From: Stenotrophomonas sp. 364
GTDB lineage: Bacteria > Pseudomonadota > Gammaproteobacteria > Xanthomonadales > Xanthomonadaceae
Assembly: GCF_009832905.1 (NCBI RefSeq)
Contig: NZ_CP047135.1
Coordinates: 1,404,001-1,468,000 of the forward strand
Length of the DNA stretch: 64,000 bases
Reading direction: 5' to 3'
A program made the position numbers and the translations under genes. Each line of letters opens with the position of its first letter. Position 1 is the first letter of the stretch. Below, piece after piece: positions 17,640 to 25,985 of this stretch. The notes beneath the pieces are model-generated. The model did no database searches and was not told the origin of the DNA. It worked only from the letters and a program-made list of their open reading frames with translations.

Positions 17640-17668
17640 TTGTTATCGCAACATCCCGCCGCTAGGCT
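17640..17668 (+). promoter_or_regulatory. Putative sigma-70 promoter of the GacA-like gene
   Basis: TTGTTA (17640-17645), a 17-nt spacer, then TAGGCT (17663-17668). Transcription would start near 17675, about 28 nt before the ATG at 17703. The rest of the 17522-17702 gap shows nothing recognisable. Confidence 0.5.
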
Positions 17669-17702
17669 TGCCCCCGTTCGCAGCGTTTGAAGAGGTGCGT
17701 GG

Positions 17703-18350
17703 ATGACGATTCGAGTGTATCTGGTGGACGATCATGCGCTGGTGCGAACCGGCATGAAGATGATCCTGTCCAACGAGACCGATATCGAGGTAGTCGGTGA
17801 AGCGGACTCCGGCGAAGATGCGTTGCCTGACATCCGTCAGCTGCGACCGGACGTGGTGCTGTGCGACCTGCACCTGCCGGGCGTCAGTGGTATGGAAGTC
17901 ACCGAACGGGTGGTGCGTGGCGACCACGGCACCCGCGTGGTGATCGTCTCGGTGCTCGAAGACGGCCCGATGCCCAAGCGCCTGCTCGAAGCGGGCGCCT
18001 CCGGCTACATCGGTAAGGGCTGCGATGCACAGGAACTGCTGCGTGCCGTGCGCGACGCCGCGCTGGGCCGGCGCTACCTGGGCAGCAGCATCGCGCAGAA
18101 CCTGGCGCTGTCCAACGTGGAAGGCACCCAGTCGCCGTTCGACGCGCTGTCCCCGCGCGAACTGGAAGTGGCGTTGCTGCTCACCCAGGGCCTGCGCCAG
18201 GAAGACATCGCCAAGCGCTTGAGCCTGAGCGCCAAGACCGTCAACACGCACAAGGCGCGCCTGTTCGAGAAGATGGGCATCCACGACAACATCGCGCTGG
18301 CCCGCATGGCCAGCCAGTACGGTCTGGTGGATCCGGCGCGGCCGATGTAG
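17703..18350 (+). CDS. gacA: LuxR/FixJ-type response regulator, GacA/UvrY-like
   Basis: A 215-residue regulator. The receiver domain begins IRVYLVDDHALVRTGMKMIL, with the acidic pocket, and has the phospho-Asp in VVLCDLHLPGVSG and Lys in GYIGKG. The C-terminal LuxR helix-turn-helix is LSPRELEVALLLTQG followed by LSLSAKTVNTHKARLFEKM. Length and sequence are close to GacA/UvrY, which activates small RNAs that titrate CsrA/RsmA. The usual neighbour uvrC is absent in this window, so the GacA name is likely but not proven. GAGG precedes the ATG. Confidence 0.85.
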   Translation: MTIRVYLVDDHALVRTGMKMILSNETDIEVVGEADSGEDALPDIRQLRPDVVLCDLHLPGVSGMEVTERVVRGDHGTRVVIVSVLEDGPMPKRLLEAGASGYIGKGCDAQELLRAVRDAALGRRYLGSSIAQNLALSNVEGTQSPFDALSPRELEVALLLTQGLRQEDIAKRLSLSAKTVNTHKARLFEKMGIHDNIALARMASQYGLVDPARPM

Positions 18351-18373
18351 CCGCCTGCAACGATGGCGCGAAC

Positions 18374-18403
18374 AAAAACGCCCGGGCATGCCCGGGCGTT
18401 TTG
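18374..18403 (+). terminator. Intrinsic terminator after the GacA-like gene
   Basis: A palindromic stem ACGCCCGGGC/GCCCGGGCGT flanked by A-run and TTTTG, so it is bidirectional. It separates the regulator from the convergent eda gene. Confidence 0.85.
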
Positions 18404-18420
18404 TTTCCGGCCCATCACCG

Positions 18421-18443
18421 GTAGAGCCACGCCATGCGTGGCT
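18421..18443. repeat. REP palindrome, CCACGC/GCGTGG class
   Basis: A GTAG-headed palindrome, GTAGAGCCACGCCATGCGTG..., with the same head as the SMAG class but a different stem. It lies between the terminator and the eda 3' end. Confidence 0.8.
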
Positions 18444-18460
18444 GCTCCGCCGCCAGTACC

Positions 18461-19120
18461 TCAGTGCGCGCGCACCCGCGCCACGATCTTCGCCGCCTGC
18501 GCCGCGCTGTCGCGCACCTTGTCCCACTGCCCGTGTTCGATCCAACTGCCCGGCACCATCCACGAGCCGCCGATGCAGACCACGTTCTTCTGCTCCAGGT
18601 ACTCGGCCGCCGTATCCTCGGTGATGCCACCGGTCGGGCACAGCTTCAGGTCCGGAATCGGCCCGGCCAGGCCCTTGATCATCGCCAGCCCGCCCACCGC
18701 CGAGGCCGGGAACAGCTTGCACACCCGGAAGCCGCGCGCATACAGCGCCAGCATCTCGGTCGGCGACGCCGCACCCGGCACCACCGGCAGTGCCGCCTGC
18801 GCCAACGCATCGGCCATGTGCGCCGGCGTACCCGGCGTCACCAGGAAATCCGCGCCCGCATCGATCGACTGCTGCATCTGCGCCACGGTCAGCACCGTAC
18901 CGGCACCCACCACCACATCGGGCAGCTCACGCTTCAGCATCGCCAGCGCGTCCATCGCCACCGGCGTACGCAGGGTCAACTCGATCGCCGGCAACCCACC
19001 TTCCAGCAACGCCGCACTGACCGCACGGGCCTGGTCGAGCGTATGCACGGTCACCACCGGCAGGATGCCGGCTGCATGCAGCAGCTCGGCTGCGCGCTTC
19101 TGATGTTGCTCGATGCTCAT
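18461..19120 (-). CDS. eda: 2-keto-3-deoxy-6-phosphogluconate aldolase
   Basis: The last Entner-Doudoroff enzyme: splits KDPG into pyruvate and glyceraldehyde-3-P. 219 residues. The family markers are PAIELTLRTP (catalytic Glu and phosphate Arg), VVGAGTVL, the Schiff-base Lys in VCKLFPASAVGG, and CPTGGITEDTA. The start at 19120 (MSIEQHQKRA) follows AGGGAA; upstream frame extension runs through a repeat element and is not coding. Last gene of zwf-glk-pgl-edd-eda, but separated from edd by a 198-bp gap holding a palindromic element. Confidence 0.95.
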   Translation of the reverse strand: MSIEQHQKRAAELLHAAGILPVVTVHTLDQARAVSAALLEGGLPAIELTLRTPVAMDALAMLKRELPDVVVGAGTVLTVAQMQQSIDAGADFLVTPGTPAHMADALAQAALPVVPGAASPTEMLALYARGFRVCKLFPASAVGGLAMIKGLAGPIPDLKLCPTGGITEDTAAEYLEQKNVVCIGGSWMVPGSWIEHGQWDKVRDSAAQAAKIVARVRAH

Positions 19121-19177
19121 TGTTGTCGTTCCCTTTGCTGATTCGAGCGACGCCCTCAAGGCGCCGCGATATGTCGG

Positions 19178-19283
19178 GAGGGAGCGGTTGGCCCCCTTCG
19201 GGACCGTCCAAAACATGGATGTTCTGGACGAGCCCCCATGGATGGGTTCACGGCGTGTCCCGAAGGGGACCAACCGCTCCCTC
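19178..19283. repeat. Palindromic element with 27-nt arms and internal hairpins (copy 1)
   Basis: Arms 19178-19204 and 19257-19283 (27 nt each) are inverted repeats with a single mismatch. They enclose a 52-nt core that folds into further hairpins around AACATCCATGTT and CCATCCATGG (read on the minus strand). The core, but not the arms, recurs at 40154-40206. The element fills the edd-eda intergenic gap and would be transcribed in the operon mRNA, where it could form a cloverleaf-like structure. Confidence 0.8.
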
Positions 19284-19318
19284 GGCACGGGACAGCCGCC
19301 GCTGCGTCGGGCGTCGCC

Positions 19319-21235
19319 TCAGGCGTCCTTGGCTTCATGCGGCGCTTCGGCCGCCGCCGCATCACGCCCCAGGTCGTATTCCGCGTCGTAATTCCAGATA
19401 TCGCCGTCGGCCGTTGCCGGCCCGCACGAAATCGAAATCGCGCCCTGGTCGGCCGGACCGACCACGCGCCGGTTCAGCGCGAACAGATTGCGCCCCATGT
19501 CGTGCGCCGCCGGTGCCGTGTTCGGTGCCGGCGCGCGCGCCGCGAACTCCGCCGCGTCCACCAGCAGCTCCAGCGTGCCCGCCTCGCCATCCAGACGGAT
19601 CATGTCGCCCTCGCGCACCCGTGCCAGCGGCCCGCCGCGCGACGCTTCCGGCGTCATGTGGATCGCCGCCGGGAACTTGCCCGACGCCCCCGACAGACGA
19701 CCATCGGTCACCAGCGCCACACGCCGCCCCTGGTTCTGCAGCAGCCCCAGCAACGGCGCCAGCGAATGCAGCTCCGGCATCCCGTTCGCGCGCGGTCCCT
19801 GGAAACGCACCACCGCCACGAAATCGTGCGGCAGCACACCGGCGGCATGCAGCTTGTTCAACACCTGCGGCGCATCCACCACCACCGCCGGTGCCTCGAT
19901 CGTACGGAACTGCGGCTTCACCGCCGACAGCTTGATCAACGAACGCCCCATATTGCCACGCAGCAGCCGCAGCCCACCTTGGGCCTCGAACGGATCGGCC
20001 ACACCGCGGACCACATCCGCATCCGCGCTCTCGCGCAGCCCGTCGACGTACGTCAGCGTGCCATCACGCAGCGCCGGCTCCTGCCCGTACTGCGCCATCC
20101 CGCCTTCAGCCACCGTCTGCAGGTCGGCATGCATCAGCCCGGCCTCCATCAGCTCGCGGAACACGAACGCCGTACCGCCGGCGGCCGCGAAGCGGTTCAC
20201 GTCGGCCTCGCCGTTCGGATACACCCGCGCCAGCAGCGGAATCAGCTGCGACAGCTCGTCCATGTCGTCCCAGGTCAGCACGATACCGGCCGCCCGTGCC
20301 ACTGCGATCCAGTGGATGGTGTGGTTGGTCGAGCCGCCCGTGGCCATCAACGTCACCACCGCATTGACGATTGCACGCTCGTCGATCAGCCGGCCGAGCG
20401 GACGGAAATCGTCCCCCAGCGCGCAGATCTCCAGCGCACGCTCGCCGGCGCGGCGGGTCAACGCATCGCGCAGCGGCGTATCGGGATTGACGAACGACGC
20501 GCCCGGCAACTGCACGCCCATCGCTTCCAGCAACGTCTGGTTGGAGTTGGCGGTGCCGTAGAACGTGCAGGTGCCTGCACCGTGGTACGACGCCGATTCG
20601 GCTTCCAGCAGCTCCTCGCGGCTGGCCAGACCGGCCGCGTAGCGCTCGCGCACTTCGGCCTTCTGCTTGTTCGGAATGCCCGGCGTCATCGGACCGGCCG
20701 GCAGGAAGATCGCCGGCAGGTGGCCGAACGCCAGCGCGCCGATCAGCAGGCCCGGCACGATCTTGTCGCACACCCCGAGGTACACGGTGGCGTCGAACAT
20801 GTCGTGGCTCAAGCCGATCGCCGTGGACTGCGCGATCACATCGCGCGAGAACAGCGACAGCTCCATGCCGCCCCGGCCCTGGGTGACGCCGTCGCACATC
20901 GCCGGCACGCCGCCGGCCACCTGCGCGGTGGCGCCCATGTCGCGCGCAACGGCGCGCAGGATCTCCGGATACGACTCGAACGGCTGGTGCGCCGACAGCA
21001 TGTCGTTGTAGGCGGTGATGATGCCCAGGTTCGGGGTGACCCCGCCGCGCAGGCGCGACTTGTCGGTCGGGCCGCACGCGGCGAACCCGTGGGCGAGGTT
21101 GCCGCAGCTCAGGCGCGAACGGAACGGCCCATCGCGCAGCGACGCATCGATCCCGGCCAGGTAGGCCGCGCGCGAGGCGACGCTGCGCTGGATGATGCGC
21201 TGGGTGATGGCATGAAGTTGGGGATGCAGGCTCAT
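19319..21235 (-). CDS. edd: Phosphogluconate dehydratase
   Basis: Dehydrates 6-phosphogluconate to KDPG; a [4Fe-4S] IlvD/Edd-family enzyme. 638 residues, slightly longer than E. coli Edd (603). It begins [18 protein letters not shown] and shows the cluster cysteines in [10 protein letters not shown] and GVCDKIVPG, and later [10 protein letters not shown] and the C-terminal [16 protein letters not shown] motif. It is 45 bp downstream of pgl in the same operon; the C-terminal tail is Ala/Glu rich. Confidence 0.96.
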   Translation of the reverse strand: MSLHPQLHAITQRIIQRSVASRAAYLAGIDASLRDGPFRSRLSCGNLAHGFAACGPTDKSRLRGGVTPNLGIITAYNDMLSAHQPFESYPEILRAVARDMGATAQVAGGVPAMCDGVTQGRGGMELSLFSRDVIAQSTAIGLSHDMFDATVYLGVCDKIVPGLLIGALAFGHLPAIFLPAGPMTPGIPNKQKAEVRERYAAGLASREELLEAESASYHGAGTCTFYGTANSNQTLLEAMGVQLPGASFVNPDTPLRDALTRRAGERALEICALGDDFRPLGRLIDERAIVNAVVTLMATGGSTNHTIHWIAVARAAGIVLTWDDMDELSQLIPLLARVYPNGEADVNRFAAAGGTAFVFRELMEAGLMHADLQTVAEGGMAQYGQEPALRDGTLTYVDGLRESADADVVRGVADPFEAQGGLRLLRGNMGRSLIKLSAVKPQFRTIEAPAVVVDAPQVLNKLHAAGVLPHDFVAVVRFQGPRANGMPELHSLAPLLGLLQNQGRRVALVTDGRLSGASGKFPAAIHMTPEASRGGPLARVREGDMIRLDGEAGTLELLVDAAEFAARAPAPNTAPAAHDMGRNLFALNRRVVGPADQGAISISCGPATADGDIWNYDAEYDLGRDAAAAEAPHEAKDA

Positions 21236-21280
21236 TGGCTACCGGCTATGAGAGGGCGGACGAACAACACCGGGGACAGG

Positions 21281-22003
21281 TCAGTCACACCAGTGGACGC
21301 GCAGTTTCGCGCCGTCGAGGTCGATCGCGTTGAGGATGGGATACAGCTGCGGGTTGTTGCTTTCCAGTGCCTGTTTCAGCACTTCCAGCTTCTGCTTGCC
21401 ACGCAGCAGCAGCAGGCGCTGGCCGCTCTGCCTGAGCCCGTGCGGGGTCAGCGTGATGCGCAGCGGCCACTGGTTCGCGCCCGGGCAACCGGTGGCGTCC
21501 AGGGCGGCGTAGGGCAGGGTGCTTTCCAGCGCCCGGGCCAGGTCCTTGGAGCCGGGGAACAGCGACGCGGTGTGGCCGTCGTTGCCCATGCCCAGCACGC
21601 TCAAACACGGCGCCTGGCTGTGCTGGGCCTGCAGGTTGGCGGTGTACACGCACTCCGGCAGCGGCTTGCCGACCCGCACCAGCGGGTCGAAATGCGCACC
21701 GTCGGCGCGGCCGAGGAAACTCTCGCGCACCAGCCACGCGTTGCTGTCGCGATCCTGCGGCGACAGCCAGCGCTCATCGACCAGGCTGACTTCCACCCGG
21801 TCCCAGTGCACATCCAGTTCGGCCAGCGCCTGGTACACCGGTGCCGGCGTGGTACCACCGGACAGCAGCATGCGCGCGCGCCCGAAGGTGGCGATATCGT
21901 TGTTCAACGCCTGCGCCATTTCGGCGGCGATGGCTTCGATCCAGGCATCGGCGTCGCCGTGGCGGATCAGGGTGAAGCGATCGGATGTATCCAGGCTGTT
22001 CAT
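21281..22003 (-). CDS. pgl: 6-phosphogluconolactonase
   Basis: Hydrolyses 6-phosphogluconolactone produced by Zwf. DevB/SOL type, 240 residues. It shows MLLSGGTTPAPVYQAL (substrate phosphate binding), VSLVDERWL, and GMGNDGHTASLFPGS with the catalytic His. The ATG overlaps the glk stop codon (ATGA), so it is translated in step with glk. Confidence 0.95.
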   Translation of the reverse strand: MNSLDTSDRFTLIRHGDADAWIEAIAAEMAQALNNDIATFGRARMLLSGGTTPAPVYQALAELDVHWDRVEVSLVDERWLSPQDRDSNAWLVRESFLGRADGAHFDPLVRVGKPLPECVYTANLQAQHSQAPCLSVLGMGNDGHTASLFPGSKDLARALESTLPYAALDATGCPGANQWPLRITLTPHGLRQSGQRLLLLRGKQKLEVLKQALESNNPQLYPILNAIDLDGAKLRVHWCD

Positions 22004-23007
22004 GCGTTGGTTCCTTGCAGGTCGCGTTCAACATCGGCGGCATAGGCAGCCGAACCCAGCAGGCCGGCATGCGGGTGCATCACCGCCAGCGACGGCACGC
22101 GGGCCATGATCGAAGAGAAGCGCCCCTTGTGCTCGAAGCGCTGGCGGAAACCGGAGTGCTGCAGCGAATCGAGCATCTTCGGGGTCAGCCCGCCGGTCAG
22201 GAACACGCCGTCCCAGGCGCCCTGCATCAGCACCAGGTCGCCGGCGATGGCGCCGAACACCGCGCAGAACACATCCACCGCGCGCATGGCCTGCGGGTCG
22301 CCGTGCAGCGCACGGGCGGTGACATCCACCGGCTGCAGCTGGCCCGGATCGATGTCGGCCATCTCGCACACGGCGCGATGGATGTTGACCAGGCCCGGGC
22401 CGCAGATCAGGCGCTCGTTGGAGACCCGACCGAACTGCTCGGAGAGGATTTCCAGGATGCGGATTTCTTCCGGCGTGCCCGGCGGGAAGCTGACATGGCC
22501 GCCCTCGGTTTCCAGCGGATAGCAGCGGCCGTGGCGCAGGATCAGGCCACCCACGCCGAGCCCGGTGCCCGGGCCGATCACCGCGTAGTTGCGCGGCTGG
22601 CCCGGCTTGCCTGGCACCCACGCTGCACCGCCAACCTGCACCACGTCCTGCGGCTGCAGCAGTGAAATGGCCATCGCCTGCGCGGCGAAATCGTTGATCA
22701 GGTGCAGCTCGTCGAAGCCGAGCATGTGCGCGGTGCGGCTGCGCGAGATCACCCACGGGTGATTGGTGATGCGCGCTTCATCGCCGTCCACGCGGCCCGC
22801 CACGGCGAACACGCCGCGCTTGGCCTGCGCACCCACCTGTTCCAGGTAGTGGCGCGCGGCATCGCCGAGCGAGGGGAAATCGGCCACCGCGAATTCGCGG
22901 ATGCTGTCCTGCTGCAGCGGAGCCTCGAGGCTGGTGTCGGCGAGGGCGAAGCGGGCGTTGGTGCCACCGATGTCGGCAACCAGGACCGGTTGGTTCTGCA
23001 GCGTCAT
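22000..23007 (-). CDS. glk: Glucokinase
   Basis: ATP-dependent phosphorylation of glucose in the cytoplasm; supplies Zwf. The 335-residue protein begins MTLQNQPVLVADIGGTNARFAL (phosphate 1 motif). It has NHPWVIS, NDFAAQAMA (catalytic Asp), GPGTGLGVGG and ETEGGHVSFPP, matching the Glk (non-ROK) family. Both ends overlap neighbours by four bases (zwf before, pgl after). The start at 23007 gives the family N-terminus. Confidence 0.95.
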   Translation of the reverse strand: MTLQNQPVLVADIGGTNARFALADTSLEAPLQQDSIREFAVADFPSLGDAARHYLEQVGAQAKRGVFAVAGRVDGDEARITNHPWVISRSRTAHMLGFDELHLINDFAAQAMAISLLQPQDVVQVGGAAWVPGKPGQPRNYAVIGPGTGLGVGGLILRHGRCYPLETEGGHVSFPPGTPEEIRILEILSEQFGRVSNERLICGPGLVNIHRAVCEMADIDPGQLQPVDVTARALHGDPQAMRAVDVFCAVFGAIAGDLVLMQGAWDGVFLTGGLTPKMLDSLQHSGFRQRFEHKGRFSSIMARVPSLAVMHPHAGLLGSAAYAADVERDLQGTNA

Positions 23008-24446
23008 GCGTCGCTGTCCTTGCGGCTTGCGTCGGCATCCACTTCGGCAGGCAGGAAGCCGGCCGCTTCGGCCGGACCCCATTCGCCGGCCGGGTAGGGC
23101 TGCAGCGGCAGGTTCGCGGCCTTCCAGGCATCGCTGACGCTGTCGATCCAGGCCCAAGCGGCGCGGACTTCGTCGTCACGCACGAACAGCGCGTGGTTGC
23201 CGTTGAACGCATCCAGGAACAGGCGTTCGTAGGCGATGCGGCGGTGCAGGCCGGTCGGCACGGACAGTTCCAGTTCCAGGGGATGCAGTTCCAGCGCGCC
23301 CCATTCCGGGCCGGCCAGCGAACTCATCAGGCCCAGCTCGATGTTCTCCTGCGGCTGCAGCTGGAACACGATGCGATTGGGCGTGGCGTTGCGACGATGC
23401 GGCCGCTCGAACAGCCAGTGGGTGACCGGCTTGAGCGTGACCACCACGCGGGTGGTGCGCTCGGCCAGGCGCTTGCCGGTGACCAGGTGGAACGGCACCC
23501 CGGACCAGCGCCAGTTGTCGATGTGCGCGGTGACCCCGGCGAAGGTTTCCACGTCGCTGCCTTCCGGCGGCTGGTAGGCCTGCGCAGGCTGGCCGTTGAT
23601 GGTGCCGGCGGTGTAGCGGCCGCGCACGCTGTCGCGGGCGGCGTGCTTGGCGTCCAGCGGGCGCAGGGCGCGCAGCACCTTGACCTTCTCGTCGCGGATG
23701 CGGTCGGCTTCCAGCGAGGCCGGCGGCTCCATCGCCACCAGGCACAGCAGCTGCAGGATGTGGCTCTGCACCATGTCGCGCAGCGCGCCGGAGCGGGCGT
23801 AGTAGGCGTCGCGGCCGTCGACGCCTTCGCTTTCGGCCACCAGGATGTGCACCGACTCGATGTAGTTGCGGTTCCACACCGCTTCCAGCAGCGTGTTGCC
23901 GAAGCGCAGCGCGATCAGGTTCTGTACCGCGGCCTTGCCCAGGTAGTGGTCCAGGCGGAACACCCGGTCTTCGTCGATCCACTGGCCGATGGTGGAGATG
24001 ATCTCCTCGGCGCTGGCACTATCGCTGCCGATCGGCTTTTCCAGCATCAGGCGGTGCGGTGCGGCCAGGGCGCCGCCCTTGGCCAGGCCTTCGCAGGTGG
24101 AGATGTACAGGCCCGGCGGGATGGCCAGGTAGCTCACGCAATGGCGGTCGACCAGGTCGCTGACCGATTCGGCCACCGAGTCCGGATTGCGCAGGTCCAC
24201 CGAGCGGTAGTCGATGCGCGACAGCAGCGACTGGATGTCGTCCTGGCTGGCCATCGGCATGGCCTGCTGCAGGCGCGGGCGCAGGATGTCGCGGAAACCC
24301 TCGGTGTCGTGCGGGCTCAGGGCCAGCGCGCGGACCTTGAAGTCTTCCGGCAGCAGGCCGTCGCCCAGCAGGCGCAACAACGAGGGGAACAGGTAGCGCT
24401 GGGCAAGGTCGCCGGTGGCGCCGAACAGGAAGAGGGTGTCGTGCAT
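23004..24446 (-). CDS. zwf: Glucose-6-phosphate 1-dehydrogenase
   Basis: Oxidises glucose-6-P to 6-phosphogluconolactone with NADP, the entry to the Entner-Doudoroff and pentose phosphate routes. 480 residues. The Rossmann motif is LFGATGDLAQRYLFPSL at the N-terminus and the substrate/catalytic motif is FRLDHYLGKAAVQN. MHDTLFLFGATGDLA (24446) matches family starts; a second in-frame ATG at 24473 cannot be excluded. It is the first gene of zwf-glk-pgl-edd-eda. Confidence 0.95.
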   Translation of the reverse strand: MHDTLFLFGATGDLAQRYLFPSLLRLLGDGLLPEDFKVRALALSPHDTEGFRDILRPRLQQAMPMASQDDIQSLLSRIDYRSVDLRNPDSVAESVSDLVDRHCVSYLAIPPGLYISTCEGLAKGGALAAPHRLMLEKPIGSDSASAEEIISTIGQWIDEDRVFRLDHYLGKAAVQNLIALRFGNTLLEAVWNRNYIESVHILVAESEGVDGRDAYYARSGALRDMVQSHILQLLCLVAMEPPASLEADRIRDEKVKVLRALRPLDAKHAARDSVRGRYTAGTINGQPAQAYQPPEGSDVETFAGVTAHIDNWRWSGVPFHLVTGKRLAERTTRVVVTLKPVTHWLFERPHRRNATPNRIVFQLQPQENIELGLMSSLAGPEWGALELHPLELELSVPTGLHRRIAYERLFLDAFNGNHALFVRDDEVRAAWAWIDSVSDAWKAANLPLQPYPAGEWGPAEAAGFLPAEVDADASRKDSDA

Positions 24447-24653
24447 CGCTCGAGTTTCAGATCCGGGTGACATCGTTGTCAATCGCTTCTCGTCTATGTT
24501 CTCGGGGGTCCAGCTGGGCATGGTGTCCAGTGCTGCAGGTGCAACATGAACAGGCACCGGGCCAGCGCATCATGGGGCATGCACGGGGCGAATCGGGAGA
24601 CTGTGCAGCTTCCGATGCGTCGCGGTCATGACCGACCAACGGATACTGCCACG

Positions 24654-24667
24654 TGAAAACGTTTACA
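24654..24667. promoter_or_regulatory. LacI-family operator
   Basis: TGAAAACGTTTACA, one mismatch from the perfect palindrome TGTAAACGTTTACA, with the central CG and flanking T/A pattern of LacI/GalR operators. It overlaps the -35 of the promoter reading into the sugar ABC ATPase gene, so bound repressor would block it. No LacI-family gene is present in the window. Confidence 0.7.
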
Positions 24668-24690
24668 TGGCAGAATGAGCAGACTGTATT
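24662..24690 (+). promoter_or_regulatory. Sigma-70 promoter of the sugar ABC ATPase gene
   Basis: TTTACA (24662-24667), 17-nt spacer, TGTATT (24685-24690). The start site would be about 24697, roughly 104 nt before the ATG at 24801. The -35 is inside the LacI-type operator. Confidence 0.5.
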
Positions 24691-24800
24691 CGATTGCAGT
24701 GGTCGCCGTCATGCGGCACCACGCCATCGACCTGCCATCGGGAGGGCCGAAGGCAGTTCCGCATCAACAGCCCGGCAGCGGGCGGACTGGAATGGGTGAT

Positions 24801-25895
24801 ATGGCAAAAGTGCAGTTGCAGGGCGTTCGCAAGGTCTACGACAACGGCCAGGTGGCCGTCCAGGGCGCGACCTTCGAAGTGGCCGATGGCGAATTGATGG
24901 TGCTGGTGGGGCCGTCGGGGTGTGGCAAGTCGACCTTGCTGCGCATGGTGGCCGGCCTGGAAGAGATCAGCGGGGGCACGCTGACCATCGGCGACCGGGT
25001 GGTCAACGACGTGGCGCCGAAAGACCGCGACATCGCCATGGTGTTCCAGAGCTATGCGCTGTACCCGCACATGACCGTGGCCGAGAACCTGGCCTTTGGC
25101 CTGAAGCTGCGCGGCCACGACAAGGCCACGATCAGCAAGCGGGTGACCGAGGCGGCCGAGACGCTGGGCCTGACCGACATGCTCGACAAGCTGCCCAAGG
25201 CGATGTCCGGCGGCCAGCGTCAGCGCGTGGCACTGGGCCGTGCGCTGGTGCGCGAGCCGGCGGTGTTCCTGCTCGACGAGCCGCTGTCCAACCTGGACGC
25301 CAAGCTGCGCCACAGCGTGCGCACGGAAATCGCGCAGCTGCACCGCAAGCTGGGCACCACCATGATCTACGTCACCCACGACCAGGTCGAGGCGATGACC
25401 CTGGGCCAGCGCATCGTGGTGCTCAAGGACGGCGTGATCCAGCAGATCGACACGCCCATGGCGCTGTACGACCGCCCGGCCAATCTGTTCGTGGCCGGCT
25501 TCCTGGGCAGCCCGGCGATGAACGTACTGCGCGGCACCCTGCAGCGCACCGACAGTGGCGTGGTGGTGCAGGACGCCCAGCTGACCGCGCCGCTGGGCCA
25601 GGTTGCGATCGATCCGGCCTGGATTGGCCGCACCGTGGCCGTGGGCGTGCGCCCGGAGCACCTGCAGCCGGCCGCCGCCGACGATGCCACCGCGTTCGTG
25701 GCGACCATCGATGGCATCGAGCCGGTAGGCAACGAGATCTTCGTCAACATGACCGGTGGCGGCCAGCCGCTGGTGATGCGCGTGGCCCCGCAGGCGCTGC
25801 CGGCAGTGGGCGAAACCATCCGCGTGGCGATCCACCCGCAGGGCCTGCATTTCTTCGATGCGGAGAGCGGCGAGCGGTTGAACGCGGCCGGGTAG
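24801..25895 (+). CDS. ugpC: Sugar ABC transporter ATPase, MalK/UgpC/MsmK type
   Basis: A 364-residue ATPase for carbohydrate import. Walker A VGPSGCGKST, Q-loop FQSYALYPH, signature MSGGQRQRVAL, Walker B VFLLDEPLSNLD and the H-loop THDQVEAM lie in residues 1-235; a C-terminal OB/TOBE regulatory domain follows (VGVRPEHLQP). MAKVQLQGVRKVY (24801) is the usual start; ATG at 24792 is an alternative. No permease or binding protein adjoins it, so it is probably a shared ATPase serving sugar transporters elsewhere. The stop TAG is part of a REP element. The specific symbol is tentative. Confidence 0.9.
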   Translation: MAKVQLQGVRKVYDNGQVAVQGATFEVADGELMVLVGPSGCGKSTLLRMVAGLEEISGGTLTIGDRVVNDVAPKDRDIAMVFQSYALYPHMTVAENLAFGLKLRGHDKATISKRVTEAAETLGLTDMLDKLPKAMSGGQRQRVALGRALVREPAVFLLDEPLSNLDAKLRHSVRTEIAQLHRKLGTTMIYVTHDQVEAMTLGQRIVVLKDGVIQQIDTPMALYDRPANLFVAGFLGSPAMNVLRGTLQRTDSGVVVQDAQLTAPLGQVAIDPAWIGRTVAVGVRPEHLQPAAADDATAFVATIDGIEPVGNEIFVNMTGGGQPLVMRVAPQALPAVGETIRVAIHPQGLHFFDAESGERLNAAG

Positions 25896-25917
25896 GTCAC
25901 GACCGTTGGTCGTGACC
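25892..25917. repeat. REP palindrome overlapping the ABC ATPase stop codon
   Basis: GTAGGTCACGACCGTTGGTC... with a TCACGACC/GGTCGTGA stem. Its GTAG head at 25892-25895 contains the TAG stop codon (25893-25895) of the ATPase gene. Confidence 0.85.
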
Positions 25918-25960
25918 GCGATGTCGGTGACGGTGACGGCGATACGGGTGTGGCCCGCGT

Positions 25961-25985
25961 GCATTGACCAACGGTCGATGCCTAC
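25961..25985. repeat. REP palindrome overlapping the ygfZ stop codon
   Basis: Inverted relative to the previous one: GCATTGACCAACGGTCGATGC then CTAC on the plus strand. On the minus strand its GTAG supplies the TAG stop codon (25984-25982) of the ygfZ gene. Confidence 0.8.

Larger units (their letters stand above)
24447..24800. other. Divergent control region between zwf and the sugar ABC ATPase gene
   Basis: About 354 bp with no convincing gene. It holds a LacI-type operator at 24654-24667, a promoter toward the ATPase at 24662-24690, and a half REP stem (ACCGACCAAC) at 24631-24640. The zwf promoter itself is not obvious by eye. Confidence 0.6.

Noticed and set aside
19121..19288. Extension of Eda through the palindromic element
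   Set aside because: The added residues are encoded by the repeat element and precede a good RBS and start at 19120.
24468..24557. An N-terminal extension of Zwf
   Set aside because: The 28-37 extra residues have no resemblance to the family; MHDTLFLFGATGDL is the normal beginning.
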